64,000 nucleotides of DNA from Epinephelus fuscoguttatus (GCF_011397635.1 NC_064759.1:13350428-13414427), one strand, 5' to 3'. Counted from the first letter of the stretch, positions 1 through 12,120 are shown. The notes: generated from the letters alone by a model not told the origin. Numbers and translations: made by a program.

Positions 1-657
1 TCATCTATGATTCATCTGTGTGTGTTTAACAAAGGAGAGGAGAGGAGAGAGAGAGAGAAGGAGAGAAGGTGCCTGGTGTATTATAGGAGGTCCCCCAGCA
101 GACTAGGCCTATGTCAGCCTAACTAGGGGCTGGTCCAAGCCTGAGCCAGCCCTAACTATAAGCTTTATCAAAAAGGAAAGTCTTAAGTCTAGTCTTAAAT
201 GAGGAGACGGTGTCTGCCTCCCGGACCGAAACAGGAAGATGATTCCACTGCAGAGGAGGCTGATAGCTGAAGGCTCTGGCTCCTGATCTACTTTTGGAGA
301 CTTTAGGGACCACGAGTAACCCTGCGTTCTCAGAGCGCAGTGTTTTAGTGGGATAATATGGCACTATGAGCTCTTTAAGATATGACAGAGCCTGACCATT
401 TAGAGCTTTGTAACTTAGGAGTAGGATTTTAAATTCAATTTGGATTTTATTTGGATTTTACAGGGAGTGCAGAGAAGCTAAAACAGGAGAAATATGATCT
501 CGTTTCTTAGTTCCTGTTAGTACACATGCCGCTGCGTTCTGAATTAGCTGGAGAGTTTTTAAAGACTTATTAGAGCTACCTGATAATAGGGAGTTACAGT
601 AATCCATCTTAGAGGTAACAAGTGTGGACAAAAACAATAGGCTACACATTCTCATAA
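1..657 (-). mobile_element. L2/Maui-like LINE, 3' part of reverse-transcriptase ORF and 3' UTR
   Basis: Read on the minus strand, 152-655 encodes the C-terminal end of a non-LTR retrotransposon polyprotein (motifs LQLIQNAA, VLTGTKKRDHISPVL, SRSGARAFSYQ, FKTRLKTFLFDKAYS). It matches the end of the longer LINE at 30,100-32,725 nearly residue for residue. A purine-rich GAGA stretch at 37-63 lies where that copy has its CT-rich stretch, just after the stop codon. The ORF is broken near 655, next to the Tc1 element. The 3' end lies outside the window. Confidence 0.85.
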
Positions 658-659
658 TA

Positions 660-1529
660 CAGTGGTGGAAAAAAGTTTTCGGACACCCCATGCATTTGTG
701 AAATATTGCATTAAGAATCACTCTTAGGTCTTCAAGTGCAATTTCTTTTAGTACAGTCACAGCCAAAATACTAAATAAATCCTAAAAAAGCCATTAAAAA
801 CTTAAAATTGATTGGTTCCATAAAAATACATAAGAAATTTTGAGTATTGGGTCATTTTGGTACCAGTGATGAAGGTCGTTCTTTTTATTAAAAGACACAA
901 TTTTTGTTGCCAAGCTTCGTGTCTACATAAAGCCAGCACATTTGACAGTTCTTCAGACACAAAAATGGCTAAAACAAGGAACCTAACGCAGGAAACACGC
1001 CTGAAGATAAAGATTCTCAGCCAGGAAAGGTACAGCTGCCGCCAGATAGCCAGGAAGTGCAGATGCAGTCCTTCAGCAGTTGGATACACTCTGCAGAAAT
1101 ACAGATAAACCAACAGCTTGGAAGACAAACCAAGATCTGGGCGTCCAAGGGTTTCTTCAGCAAGAAATGACCGCATCCTGATCCGCATGTGCAGGCAAAA
1201 CCACCAAATGACATCACAGGAGCTTCAGCAGCAGTGGTCAAACCAAACTGGTGTCCAGTGTTCCACCCGCACTGTACGTGGCCGACTTTTAGATCATGGC
1301 TTAAGGTCCTACAATGTTGAGAACTGACATATTGAAACTGTCAAGAATTTAGTTTTGTTAGTTTTTCTTGTAAACAATAAACAAAAAAAATATAATTTGT
1401 ATTTGTTTCTATCTGTCTAATGCAGCCACACCTTTTGAAACACAAAAAAGATTTTTCCACAATATTTCATGATAATATTTGAGATTGTGTAAAATTTTAA
1501 GGGTGTCCGAAAACTTTTTTCCACCACTG
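660..1529 (+). mobile_element. Tc1/mariner-type DNA transposon, internally deleted
   Basis: Near-perfect terminal inverted repeats of about 30 bp (left begins CAGTGGTGGAAAAAAGTT, right is its complement) are flanked on both sides by TA, the Tc1/mariner target duplication. Inside, 965-1108 encodes a first helix-turn-helix (MAKTRNLTQETRLKIKIL), and 1118-1327 continues with a GRPR-type linker and a second DNA-binding domain ending SYNVEN. A stop separates the two parts and the catalytic DDE domain is absent, so this is a non-autonomous derivative. It adjoins the broken end of the LINE at 1-657. Confidence 0.88.
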
Positions 1530-1599
1530 TATTGGATGTAACAATATTTTTTTTACTTTTTTTTCTTTCTTTTTAAAAATATTTTTATCTATATGTTTT

Positions 1600-1735
1600 T
1601 TTTAAACTTGGGCCATTCAATGTGCCCTTCAATGACCTAGTGGTCTGTTTTACTGGACTGTGCATGTTTGGGATGAGTATGCTACAATGAATTGCCTCAT
1701 GTGGGATCAATAAAGTTGTCTGAATCTAAATCTGA
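1600..1735 (+). mobile_element. Probable LINE 3' tail
   Basis: The stretch ends in a GGGATCAATAAAGTTGTC-type sequence followed by short TCTGAAT-like repeats, a common ending of fish non-LTR elements. No coding remnant is visible. The family is not assignable from this length. Confidence 0.4.
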
Positions 1736-1975
1736 ATCAGTAAATAATATTTTAGGGTAGCCTACACCAAATTGTGAGAAAACAAGCGCAAATTTGCAAT
1801 AGCTGCGACCAAATTTGCTTCCGTCACGCCATTAATGGATGAATCATGATTGTTTTTTCTGGCATAGTTACTTGTGGTCTCTAATTGCAGCATGCAAATT
1901 TTGAGTATTTTTGGTCAAGGACTTTTTGAGTTATTCACAAAAAGAATTGAATCGGGTAATATAGCGCCACCTATG
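1736..1975. other. No gene recognised
   Basis: Non-coding stretch between two LINE fragments. It contains an ATAGCGCCACCTATGA motif of the kind that recurs in dispersed repeats of this window. No coding or RNA feature is visible. Confidence 0.4.
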
Positions 1976-2763
1976 AACGCTCCTCAATCTCGCCGTCCTC
2001 TGAGGTTCGCAACCTGGGTGTCACCTTGGACTCCACTCTTTCTTACGACACACACATCAAATCCGTCACCAAATCAGCTTTTTTCCACCTCAGGAACATC
2101 TCCAGACTCCGACCTTCACTCCCCGACTCTGTTGCTGAGACTCTAATACACGCCTTCATCACCTCAAGTCTGGATTATTGTAATGCCGTTCAGTACGGGG
2201 TCACCAATAAAACTCTTGGCAGACTCCAACACGTTCAAAACTCAGCTGCCAGGGTTCTCACTCGCACTAAACCTTGGCAGCACATCACTCCCACTCTCAA
2301 ACAACTGCACTGGCTTCCTGTTAAGTTCCGGATCACCTTCAAACTTCTCCTGCTCACCTACAAATCTCTGCACACCCTTGCCCCTCAGCATTTAACAGAC
2401 CTCCTTCATGTTCACCACCCGTCCCGGAACCTGCGATCTGCGGACTTGGGCCTCCTTTCAATTCCTCGTACTAGAAGGCAAACCTTTGGGAGCAGGGCCT
2501 TCAGTGTGGCAGCACCCACCCTCTGGAACTCGCTTCCGCTGGAGATTCGCCAGGCACCAACTCTGGATTCTTTTAAATCTCAGCTAAAGAGACACCTTTT
2601 TCTGCTGGCTTTCGCCAGCTAGTTGTGTTTTCTGTTTGTTCATGTCATGTGATTTTGTGGTTGTCTGTGTGATTTTGTGGTTGTTTGCAATTGTGAAGCG
2701 ACCTTGGGTTTCTTGAAAGGCGCTATATAAAATTGATTTATTATTATTATTTATTATTATTGT
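1976..2763 (+). mobile_element. L2/Maui-like LINE, 5'-truncated, C-terminal RT region and 3' tail
   Basis: Frame 2026-2622 reads through typical post-RT motifs (NLGVTLDSTLSYDTHI, SSLDYCNA, NSAARVLTRTKP, LHWLPV, LWNSLPLEIR) to a stop at 2622. About 75 bp later comes a GGCGCTATATAAA motif and an ATT-rich tail ending near 2763, typical of L2-type 3' ends. The protein differs clearly from the other L2-like copies here, so it is a separate subfamily. The catalytic RT core is absent because of 5' truncation. Confidence 0.85.
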
Positions 2764-3125
2764 GGTCCACAGTATCAAAGGCTGCTGTTGGATCCAGCAG
2801 AACAAGAATCGCACAGCAGCCAGAGTCATTTGCCAGAAGGATGTCTTAATAAAGCTGACTCTGTGCTATGCAGTGTTTAAAAACCAGATTGAAACACCTC
2901 CAGGATATCATGCTCATCCATAAAGAACTTAAACTGAGCATGAACAGCTTTCTCCAGAATTTTTGAAATAAAAGGCAGCTTGGAGATGGGCCTGAAATTG
3001 GCCAGCACAGTGTGATTGAGGCCAGGTCTCTTTAGCAGGGGTTTCACTACTGCATGTGACAGAGACAGAGGGGTCAGAGGCAGGAGTTGAGATAAAAGCC
3101 CTTGTGCTGCACTCACTGGCACCGA
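2764..3125 (-). mobile_element. LINE reverse-transcriptase fragment with frameshift
   Basis: On the minus strand, frame 2877-3122 encodes the N-terminal part of an RT domain (HAVVKPLLKRPGL, NFRPISKLPFISKILEKAV, EVFQSGF). After a stop and frame change, 2764-2830 carries motif A (ILVLLDPTAAFDTVDH). The fragment abuts the 3' tail of the previous LINE on the opposite strand. It is dead: frameshifted and cut off inside the palm domain. Confidence 0.8.
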
Positions 3126-3370
3126 TCCAAGTCTCTGTCACACAGGCAGCATTATTAGTCTAAAACTTGAAAGCATTTGCTTACATTTACAAAAGAATTA
3201 TCCTATGTTCCTGCAAAAACATGTTGCTCTGGATATTTGTCATCCTCCTTTCTAGTGTTCAGTCTGAACATCTGACTTTCACATTGTTAGCTTTTACCTG
3301 CAAACTTTAGCCTAATAGCACATGAATCTAATTTACCAATATCAAGAGATTCCATAAGATTTCAACCCTG
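3126..3370. other. No gene recognised
   Basis: AT-rich non-coding sequence. I see no coding frame with family motifs, tRNA or tandem repeat. Confidence 0.35.
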
Positions 3371-3760
3371 TTCTGTGGACGATACATGAGGTGCAGACTG
3401 ATAAAGGAGGAAATACAGTGAGTGCTGGATGGAGCAGTGAGTGACAACAACTCCGCCCACATGAAAGAGTACTGTTTGCAGTGGAAACACGATGTGGACC
3501 AAGGGTCTAGGTACCATGCCTGAAGGGTTACTTTTGGTTCCAAAGGTATCATACCGAAAGTGTTTGGTGGAAACGAGGCAGTTAAAACGGTGAAATGTGA
3601 GTCTTTATGCCGTGAAACCTCCGGATACAGGCACTTAACATATCTCTGTGGAAACCCACTATAACAGATGAAGTTAATAAGTAGTGTGCAGGGGACCCTA
3701 ATTACTGGATGCAGAAGCAAAGCTGTTCCAAAAGTAATGTAAGCATCAATGGTAAACATG
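3370..3760 (-). repeat. Dispersed repeat, unclassified (copy at 34,790-35,210)
   Basis: Shares long blocks with 34,970-35,190, including GAGTGCTGGA-GGAGCAGTGA, CCGCCCACAT, GAGTACTGTTTGCAG and GAAAGTGTTTGGTGGAAA. The 143-residue minus-strand frame here and a 90-residue frame at the second copy both come from this repeat (shared LLSLTAPSSTHCIS). They look like fortuitous reading frames. A DNA-transposon origin is likely but not shown. Confidence 0.6.
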
Positions 3761-4320
3761 AATTAACCCTAACGCCTATTTTACTCCACAAAGGCATTTA
3801 ATTAATCCAATAGACCAGAAGAGACAACACACTAGTAGTGAATGTGTGCATGAATGAACATGAAAGCAATTTCAGTAGTTCTGTTACTTGTTGTAGACTC
3901 TGCCCAAAATCTATCTTTGAAGTATGGAATGACATTGCAGATTGTGGTTGCAAAAATGTTCTTATAGAACAGATAGCACTGGGTGTTCACGCCTCAGGCA
4001 GGGAGAAGGACACACCCTACCCAGATGGCTCCTTTGATATTTATTTTGATTCCCAGCTGTGCGTTGTGTCTTGTAAAGTTAAGGTAATTAAAATCGTCGA
4101 TGGTATCACTGTTACATCTGAATTTCTGAGGTGAACTCAACAGAAAAAAGTGGGGGAAAAAACAGGAAGGAAGAGTAGTGACTGAATTTCAGTACAGCAC
4201 AAGTTACTTTTTATGAATCATGCTTTGATGTAGTCTGCTGCAGTATATGCATGGATGGATTACTAAATGGGCAAATCGTACACAGTCAGTGGTCTCCATT
4301 CACCTGTAAAATGACACTCA
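3761..4320. other. Non-coding; contains a short dispersed block
   Basis: An open frame at 3838-4134 has no family features. Its last 60 bp (about 4075-4135, ending GTTACATCTGAATTTCTGAGG) recur in diverged form at 9475-9535. This points to an interspersed repeat rather than a gene. Confidence 0.35.
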
Positions 4321-4615
4321 AATGAACAAATACTGACGAGGAAGAGACTCAAAATGACCACAAAGAGATGCAAAAGAACTGCAAAGAGACACAAAATAAC
4401 TACAAAAACATGCAAAACAACTAAAAAGAGACACAAAACAGTCACAAGGTGATTCAAAATGATTACAAAGTGCCACAAAACAACCAATAAAGACAAACTA
4501 TTACCCCAGTAAGACAAAAAAAATACTTCAGAGACCCAAGTGACTACAAAAAGACACAAAACAACCTCAAAGAGACACAAGACAACAACAAGGAGACACT
4601 TCGTGGTCACAAATA
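4320..4615 (+). repeat. Degenerate minisatellite of CAAAGAGACACAAAA-type units
   Basis: Repeated variants of CACAAAGAGACACAAAAC and CTACAAAAAGACACAAAA run for about 300 bp with a basic period near 20 bp. Frames on both strands across it (for example 4263-4739 minus, V/L/F-rich) are products of the repeat. The same motif occurs on the opposite strand at 43,985-44,245. Confidence 0.75.
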
Positions 4616-5716
4616 CAAAACCACCACAGAGTGTGTGCCAAAAACTGCAGTTCTTTAAATGGCCACTTGAAGCCTGGCTCCAGAAGCTGGTCAGTCCCTT
4701 AGACCACCATGTTGAAATGCCCAACTTTACAGCAGACATAATCAGGTTTACCCTTCATCACAACTGTAGGGGATACATTTTTATATAACTCAGCCATTTA
4801 CATATTTAAGGGCGGGCTGCTTTGTTTACAGGCTGTCTGCTGATGGTGTCCTCAGCTTCTCAGTCAGATCCACCCCTCGCTCCTCCACAGCACCGGCCTC
4901 TCATCTACACATGGTCACATCTGGCTCCACAAAGGCCAAGATGGCAGCTGCTGAAATGCTGAACTCAGGGTTTCAAAATGGAAGTCCACATCAACAGGTG
5001 GCATCACTGTAGCTATTTCCACTATTCTTACAGTCTGGTGCTGGGGCCTTTTGCATACCTGTGTCCAGGTGCCCATTGTCTCGTAGTCAGGCTCAAGTAT
5101 ATGGAGTTAAACTGTATCTGCACATGTAAAAGGAGGGGTAGTGTTTAATAGTTCACTGCAAACAGTCTAATTATCAACAGTTGTCAACAACAGATACAGA
5201 TGGAAAGAAAAAGGAGTGACTCACAGAACAAACTTGAACTAGGCCTACATTGTTTCCAAGCTTCTCACATTTCCTGCTGTTCAGCAGTAACTCATTGTAA
5301 ACTGAGCTGCGTGGTAGCAGCAACATTATTCTTGCTCATTCTTGCTCAAAACACACCACTGCCGAGAGATCTGAGCCCCACTTTGGATCTATCATTCCTT
5401 TCGATACATTCAGCCAAACCATAGCTCATAAACTATAATGAACTCAACAGGGTTATGACTCTTGCACAACTGGAGCTTTTTTTTTTATCAAGCTGCAATA
5501 ACTGGATGCACATGCATTTTGTTGAGTTACAGAAGTGAATGAAAGAAGTGAATGATTTGTTCACTTGACACAACTTTGCATTTTCTGTGCATGTTTGAAC
5601 TAAACAGAGAAAATTACCAAAAGATTAAAAGAGCCGGGCAGAGAAAGGATGAGGAGCTATTTAGCTACTTCCTCTGTGAAATCCTCAGCTTGAGGTAAAC
5701 AAGCATTCTTGCACAG

Positions 5717-5761
<45 letters not shown>

Positions 5762-7259
5762 ACCACTGGGTTGTAGTGGAAAATTGTTTTGGCATTGTCA
5801 CCACAGGAGAGGCGGAGACTGCACAGCACACAACAGCAGCCTGTTGTGGCAAAAACAGAGAGCTCTGCTCTAAACACTGATGTATTACACTGCAGGGTTT
5901 CATGTGATCGTGAAAAATTTGGATTTTAGTAAATTATTCATTCACCAAGAGTAAAACCTATGCTCATGCAGCACACGAGTTGAACTTAATTGTACTTAAA
6001 ATAAGCTTTACTTTTACTTTTATCAGTATTTGTCAGAAGTCTCCCAGTGTTTAACATCTACTTCTGCTGCTGCTGTGTGTCACATCCAAGTCAATGATTT
6101 TCCTGTTTTCAGATTTATGTTTTCCAACCTATGTCAACAAGACTAACAGTCTGCAGCAACACTGCAGCTCTCAGGGGTTCACGTGGGCACAGCAGTCCTG
6201 ACAAACAGCAAAATCCTGACAAGGAAAGGGTTAATTATCACAATCGCTCTGAAATCATTACATTGTCTTTTAATGGCTGATTTACTGAGCAGATATTTTT
6301 TCAGTAGATGTTGGTGAGTTTTGTGGCGAGGACGGTATCATCTACACAGAATGCTTGGGCATATTTAGTGTCTGCAAACATTCTTCACCAGTGAATTACT
6401 CTCCACGCCTATCCTCTGTTATTGTCTCCTTCTTAGTGTCTGTACCCGCATCTCTGCCTCTCATTACACTGGCAGTGCCCCCTCCCTCTAACCATCAGAT
6501 GTTTTTACCACACAGTGACAGGATTTGTATGAGCAACATATTTTGTGTGCATGCAGAGACTTGTTTTGCTGAAGGTCTCTCAAAATACATCTTCTGCACT
6601 TGTTGGTTTGTTTATAATAGTTTGTATTCCTCTCCTGGGACACATTGCTGCATGAAAAAAGGCTGTATTAAAAGGCATTTAGAAACAAAGTTGGGCTGAC
6701 ATGGAGTAGTATAATAAACTGAGACAAGAGTTATACAGACAGACATGTATATAAGTAGCTTTAGGGAGAATAAAGTTTGCCATACCATGCTTCTGCAATT
6801 ACTCAGTGAAGCTTACTTTTTGGTGTAATATTAGTCAGATGCAGTGCTGCCACAAATTAACAGAATAGTATTGGAAATAATACTCTGTGCTTTTATTTAA
6901 AATGAACAATACTACAAAGGAAAAATACTTAATAATAAGGGAAGAGGTGCTTGTATACTTAATACGTGTATTAAAATACTGTGATGTTTGATTCGTGACA
7001 CATGAATGTGCTAGTGAGGGACTTGCATGGAGGTCTGTCAAATATTAAGAAGTAATTATGTGACCTTTGACTGGAAAATAAATATGCAGAGCAATCAATG
7101 CTTGCATCAACTGAAATAGATCTAAATCAAATAGGAAATTAAAAAATAAAAGGCTACATTCACAAATTAACTGCACAGATTCCTTTTTCATTGGCATTTC
7201 CATTTAAAGTTTCTTCTTCTTTTACTAAAACTTGGAGCTTTACTGTTAATTATTTTATT

Positions 7260-7260
<1 letters not shown>
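4616..7260. other. No gene recognised; (CA)n at 5717-5757
   Basis: About 2.6 kb of AT-rich sequence. The only clear feature is a 40-bp CA microsatellite at 5717-5757, which creates two cysteine/valine-rich minus-strand frames. Frames at 5200-5424 and 6355-6699 show no domain motif, splice context or match to anything else in the window, so I do not call them genes. Confidence 0.5.
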
Positions 7261-7293
<33 letters not shown>

Positions 7294-7639
7294 TTTATTT
7301 ATAAAGCCCAGTATCACAAATAACAATGTGCCTCACAGGGCTTTACAGTATACAACATCCCTCTGTCCTTTGGACCCTCACAGTGGATAATGAAAAACTC
7401 CCCCCAAAAACCCTTTAACGGGGGAAAAATTCTAGAAACCTCAGGAAGAGCAACTGAGGAGGGATCCCTCTTCCAGGATGGACAGACGTGCAATAGATGT
7501 CGTACAGAACAGATCAACATGATAAATTAACAGTAATCCGTATGACACAATGAGACAGAGACAGAGAGAGATGCAGGACAGACAGTGATGATAATAGCTT
7601 ACAACAACACTAATTCAAGTAATAATATTATAACAATAA
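7261..7639 (-). mobile_element. L2-like LINE 3' UTR end with (TCAA)n tail
   Basis: Reverse complement of the 3' UTR of the LINE at 30,100-32,725: shared blocks around GGGCTTTATA, CTGTAAAGCCCTGTGAGG, CCTCTTCCTGAGG-type sequence and GTTGTTGTAAGC. The plus strand starts with a 32-bp TCAA run, the LINE's terminal short tandem repeat. No ORF remains. Confidence 0.8.
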
Positions 7640-8890
7640 CTAGTCCATACCCATTGAGTGCACAGTTGCCCATGTACAGTTTCACATGGTGTGTGTTTGG
7701 GATACAGGTCATAGGAAATTGTAGATTAAATAGTCAACTGAACCCATTAAGAAGAGCAATGTATTCAGACAGAGTTTTTGTGAATCTGATAGTTTAATTG
7801 CTTTAATGAAAGTACAGTAGTACCATTGCCAATAGTGGGATAGTTAGTGGGCTAAAACTGTACATTAGTAGGTGAGGTAGCACGTTGAAAGGCAGATAGT
7901 TAAAGTGTTTATATGTTGTATTGACTTAAAAGTGGGCTGCACTGATAGTTCACATGGGAAACATAGATTGACCACGTCAGTGAGTAGAAAAACATGGGAC
8001 AGACAGAATGACTGACTGACAGTTTCTCTGATTATGTACACCATACCATACCATGACTTAGTCATACCAAAAATTAGAAAAAACCCCAAACATTCGGCCA
8101 CAGGGGGAGCCACAGCGATCGGTCGCATTTTAGCCATTTTTAAGTTTTTAAGTTTCAGTTGCCAATTAGAGTTAAATTTCTCCAGTCACCTTGAGGCGTC
8201 CTGTTCTACATATCTACCAAGTTTAGTAAAAATCAATATGGCAGTTAGGCCTAGATAAGAAATTAGCTCTCTAGCGCCCCCATTTTGTTTGATGGAGTCA
8301 ATAATGGAGGGGTCCCCTCAGATTATGTGTGGTCATATGCCTACAAAGTTGCGTGGTGATGGGTGAAACCCTTGAGATGTTATACACCTTTATGTGATGA
8401 GCCACGCCCTCCGCAATATTCATTGTCTTATAGAAGCTCAGTTTTAGTAAGTTTTCCAACTCTTGCCAAGAGGGAACTTTAGATATTGGTCCATAGATTA
8501 TGTTCACCCAGTTTCATGCAGATCGCTCAAACTTCCTAGGAAGAGATCGATTTTAAGTGTTTTTCAAAAAATTCAAAATGGCAGAAAATCTATATAACCG
8601 GATGTTTTGGGTTCTTGAGGCAAATTTATTCCTCATGAAGAGAGGCATCTCTGTGCAAAGTTTCATGTCTGTACGACATACGGGGCATGAGATATGCCCA
8701 TTCAAAGTTTGCAATTTCAATCGGTTGCTATAGCGCCCCCCTTTGGCCAAGTGATGTAATATTGCTTCATTCACATCCTCCTATGACCCTCTACCACTGT
8801 GCCAAATTTCACATGGATTGACCAAGTCAGTGAGGAGAAAAACGTGGAACAGACACAGACAGACAGAGTTTTCGTCATTATATAGTAAGA
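7640..8890 (-). mobile_element. Helitron-like non-autonomous element, copy 1
   Basis: On the minus strand the element starts A|TCTTACTATATAATGACG (right edge) and ends CTAG|T (left edge). These are the 5' TC and 3' CTRR ends, inserted between A and T, expected of Helitrons. Copy 2 at 18,958-20,183 has the same two ends at a different site, which fixes the boundaries. The interior is non-coding and rich in GCGCCCCC/GGGGGCGC motifs; frames such as 8553-8774 minus recur in copy 2 and are not genes. There is no Rep/helicase sequence. A motif for TTGACC-A-GTCAGTGAG occurs twice inside, suggesting an internal duplication. Confidence 0.6.
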
Positions 8891-9250
8891 TAAAGCCCAA
8901 TATCACAAATAACAATTTGCCTCAGAGGGCTTTACAGCATACAACATCCCTCTGTCCTTAGGACCTTCACAGCGGATAAGGAAAAACTCCCCCCAAAAAA
9001 ACCTTTAACGGGGGGAAAAACGGTAGAAACCTCAGGAAGAGCAACTGAGGAGGGATCCCTCTTCCAGGACGGACAGACGTGCGATAGATGTTTTACTGAA
9101 CAGATCAACATGATAAATTAACAGTAACCCGTATGACACAATGAGACAGAGACAGAGAGATGCAGGACAGACAGTGATGATAATAGCTTACAACAACATT
9201 AATTTAAGTAACAATATTCTAATAATAATTATGGCTATTGTGGTACAATA
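8891..9250 (-). mobile_element. L2-like LINE 3' UTR fragment
   Basis: A second minus-strand copy of the 3' UTR seen at 7300-7639, with the same blocks (AAAGCCCAATATCACAAAT, CCTCAGGAAGAGCAACTGAG). It directly touches the Helitron-like right edge. It is diverged from the 7.3-kb copy and lacks the TCAA tail. Confidence 0.75.
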
Positions 9251-9366
9251 TGTTGTAGAATACAACAATGTGAGTTAACCTACCAGACAGTGGAGCACAA
9301 AGGCTCCGGAGAGGAAGCTGACAGACGTGTCATGCAATAGAGCCAAATTTATAAATGGGTTTATTA

Positions 9367-9465
9367 GTGGGTGGCACAGTGGTGCAGTAGTTAACACTGT
9401 TGCCTCACAGCAAGAGGTTTTCGAGTTGAAACCTGCTGGTCAGGCGGAGCCCTTCTGCTCTGTGT
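9367..9465 (+). mobile_element. tRNA-derived SINE-like fragment
   Basis: GGCACAGTGGTGCAGTAGTTA resembles a polymerase III A box; about 50 bp later GGTTTTCGAGTTGAAACC lies where a B box (GGTTCGAATCC) would be, with GTTGCCTCACAGCAAGAGG between. This head is common in fish retroposons. The B box is degenerate, so it is not a functional tRNA gene. Confidence 0.5.
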
Positions 9466-11580
9466 CATCTCTTGTGAAGTTAAAGTGATCAGAAATCATC
9501 CATGGTATTACGGTTACACCTGCGTTTCTGAGGTTAACTTAGGTGCCCCCTCGCCTAATTTTTTAAGCTAGCGCAAAGATAAGGGTATATCGGGAAACTA
9601 GACAAACTAAGGTATCCATTGGTTTGACCCATATGGGCATAGTTTGCCTAATAAAGTGGGTTATATTTTAGTAAGGGAACAACTGGCATTTCAAGGGGGT
9701 TCTTTAAACTCTCATCCCAAGATATCTGAATGAAAATGGGTTCTATGGGTGCCCACAAAGTCTCCCCTAAGCTTGAGAAAGCTTGTTCCCAGTAAATGTT
9801 GTGTACCTCACTATTGATATACTCCTTCAAATTAAAGGTGTACATTTGTCTTTTTAAAGAAAAAAACTACCAGCCTATTTGAAGAACAATGAATTACCAA
9901 CACGTGTATACAGATACATAACACATTAAAACAGGATTGTTGTAGGACTCACAACATTAACTGTACTGGTATTTCAAATAGGAGAGACAAGTGAATGATG
10001 CAAAAATAATAGTTTATTACAATAACAAGTGCATGGATTAACAGATGATGTGTGATGATTAAGACTTGACAGGAGACTTTGGTGCTTAGACTCCACAGGT
10101 GAGATTTTGTAATTGAGGGGCATCTGAGCAGCATCAAGATAAATCCCCCCCATGGAGTCCACACACTGGTGGTGGTGGCTGTGGCAGTGATGGGAAGGTG
10201 AAGGGTGTGCCCAAATGCAGCACGACAAAGGTACAAGCAGAAAGAGACCATATTTAGAACAAGAAGCAGTAAGATGATAGGCTAACAGAGAGGATGTGTC
10301 AATGTGCTATTGCTTAACTGTGATCGGCTGATGTCTCAATTGACAGTCCCCATCAATGACAGCAAGAAATTATGGCTGAGCATGCATGTGAGGAGTGAAT
10401 GGTAGATGGTATGAGAAATAAATGACAGGCCTAAGCATGCAAAGTACTGACTGAACTTTGGCTAGGGCTTTATTACTCTGTGCACATCAGATCATTAGTA
10501 ACTGTAAAACAAGAATCCAAAGCATAGCAGGATTCAAATCCTCAACTCTCATATTGACATATATGTTTCAACTAGCCTTTACACTATATCTGTCATGTTT
10601 TGTAGTGCAGGTAGCATGATTGGACCCAAATGCAGGCAACAGATGAGCTAGCAGCCAGGCAAATTCAAAGGCTTACAGGTTAGAGTCCTAAAATCAGGAA
10701 AACAGGCAACAGAACTCCAAATAAAAACTGAACACAAAGAACAAAGGAACTGGGATGGTTTAGGAAGGACACACATACTGGGGGAGTGACAACAGGTGAG
10801 CATGTGGTGAACAGACTGCAGGATTAGGGCATGATCACACATGAGCGAAATGAACTGCAGCAAATATTTGCCTAGAGTTCACTTCCTTTGAATGCAAGCA
10901 GAGGGACAAATAAAGAATTAGCTTCTAGTGGCAGAGCAAATTCACATCATGTGGAGTTTTGCGAACTTCAACTGGTGAGGACACAGCCTCAACCAATAGC
11001 AAAAAAGTATGTGTGGAGGAGACACTGATTGCTGGTGTGTTTCGTTGTTTTTCATGGCTAATATCATACAATACTGGCCACGAAAAACAAATTGCTTCAC
11101 ATGAGAGATGCTGCCTGGCTGACAGTGAGTCAGGAGACAGGCATGGGATGTAAGAAAATTGAAAATGTACCAATAACATCATAAACACAAGGGCAGGAAG
11201 TAAAGTGATCTGAAACAAGAGGAGATGTGAGTAATAAAACAAAACAGGGGAAAAACATAGCCTCAAGAGGAGATCAGGGCACGCCCACCCCAGACGGGGT
11301 CCAGATGTCCCATCAAGAACACCAAGCAGGGTGAGTGGAGGGGATCCAGGGGAGTGATTCAGGTCTAAGTAATGTAGGAACTGAAGATCAAAGCTGGGGA
11401 CGTCAGGGAAATGGCCTGGGGCAGAGCAGATGGGAAGAACCAACCCGTAGGATGACCAATCTGCTGGGGCAACTCTGAAGGATGGGCAGGAGGACGCCCA
11501 GATTGGCAAAGCACCTCTGGAAGGCGACCATGGAAACAGATTCTACTGGAGCACGAACACGGAGACGGGACCCCACTGAA
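9466..11580. other. No gene recognised; probable old dispersed repeats
   Basis: Long open frames occur (10,925-11,509 minus, 194 residues), but they lack domain motifs, have repeat-like composition and no splice structure. The stretch 10,600-11,580 reads like an old transposable element (AGGCAACAGATGAGC and CAGGCAACAGAACTCC blocks), but I cannot assign a class. Confidence 0.4.
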
Positions 11581-12120
11581 CAACACATTCTCACTCTGAC
11601 CTCGTCACATATTGATGCACTTTGTCATGGACCTTCCATGTCCATATACAACGTGCAAGGTACCCTGGGTGTGTTGGTTGTTGATGTTCTGGGACGCTGT
11701 GTCAAGTTCTGCCTGTTACATGCATTGTCTTCTTTCAAGATACACTTCTGTTTCACAGGAAATGTACTGTTTACATACAGTCTGATTCAAAATAAACATC
11801 CCATGTTGGTACAACACTGCAAATTGACGTTTTTTTCCCCTCAACAACGAACAAACAGGGTTGGGTTGGGTAACAAAAACATGGTTAGGTTTAGGAAAAA
11901 AGAACAGGGTTTGGTTTTAGAATTTTACAGGATGTGAACACCACTTTCTCAGGTGACAGCTGGTGTTTGTTGGACCCATCCACCACCCCTCCCCCCTGCC
12001 TCACTCGGACATTTGTCGCTTTAACTTTTGTCTTTGTCTCGCCTTGTGTCCCCCTGACGCCACGGGCCGCTGTTAAACTATAACAGCACCGTACGTGTAT
12101 CATGCCGACGTTTAAGGACG
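11580..12120 (+). repeat. Dispersed repeat (relatives at 32,870-33,350 and 42,840-43,010)
   Basis: 11,585-11,720 (CATTCTCACTCTGACCTCGT to GTCAAGTTCTGCCTG) is the reverse complement of 42,860-42,990. 11,730-12,080 is a diverged copy of 32,870-33,240 (AGATACACTTCTGTTT, TACATACAGTCT, GGTTAGGTTTAGG or close variants). A non-autonomous DNA transposon is likely; no coding sequence is seen. Confidence 0.6.

Noticed and set aside
3328-3759. 143-residue minus-strand frame
   Set aside because: Part of a dispersed repeat also present at 34,790-35,210, where the frame is broken differently.
4263-4739. 158-residue V/L/F-rich minus-strand frame
   Set aside because: Produced by a minisatellite on the opposite strand; it could be mistaken for a membrane protein.
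5665-5903. Two overlapping minus-strand frames rich in C and V
   Set aside because: They are translations of the CA microsatellite at 5717-5757. The same applies to frames at 12,594-12,782, 19,969-20,250 and 24,196-24,493.
7261-7292. TCAA run as a possible CRISPR-like or satellite array
   Set aside because: Simple 4-bp tail of a LINE; no spacers. No CRISPR array is expected or seen in this animal sequence.
8034-8774. Recurring short frames (for example with HISCPVCRTDMKL)
   Set aside because: The CPVC pattern looks like a zinc finger but recurs in copies of the Helitron-like element with the same non-coding decay; no start or splice context.
9367-9465. Possible tRNA gene
   Set aside because: A-box-like and degenerate B-box-like stretches fit a SINE head; no cloverleaf could be folded by eye. 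Same for 37,261-37,325.
10925-11509. 194-residue minus-strand frame
   Set aside because: Longest non-transposon frame outside real genes, but no domain motif, no splice context, and it lies in probable old repeat sequence.
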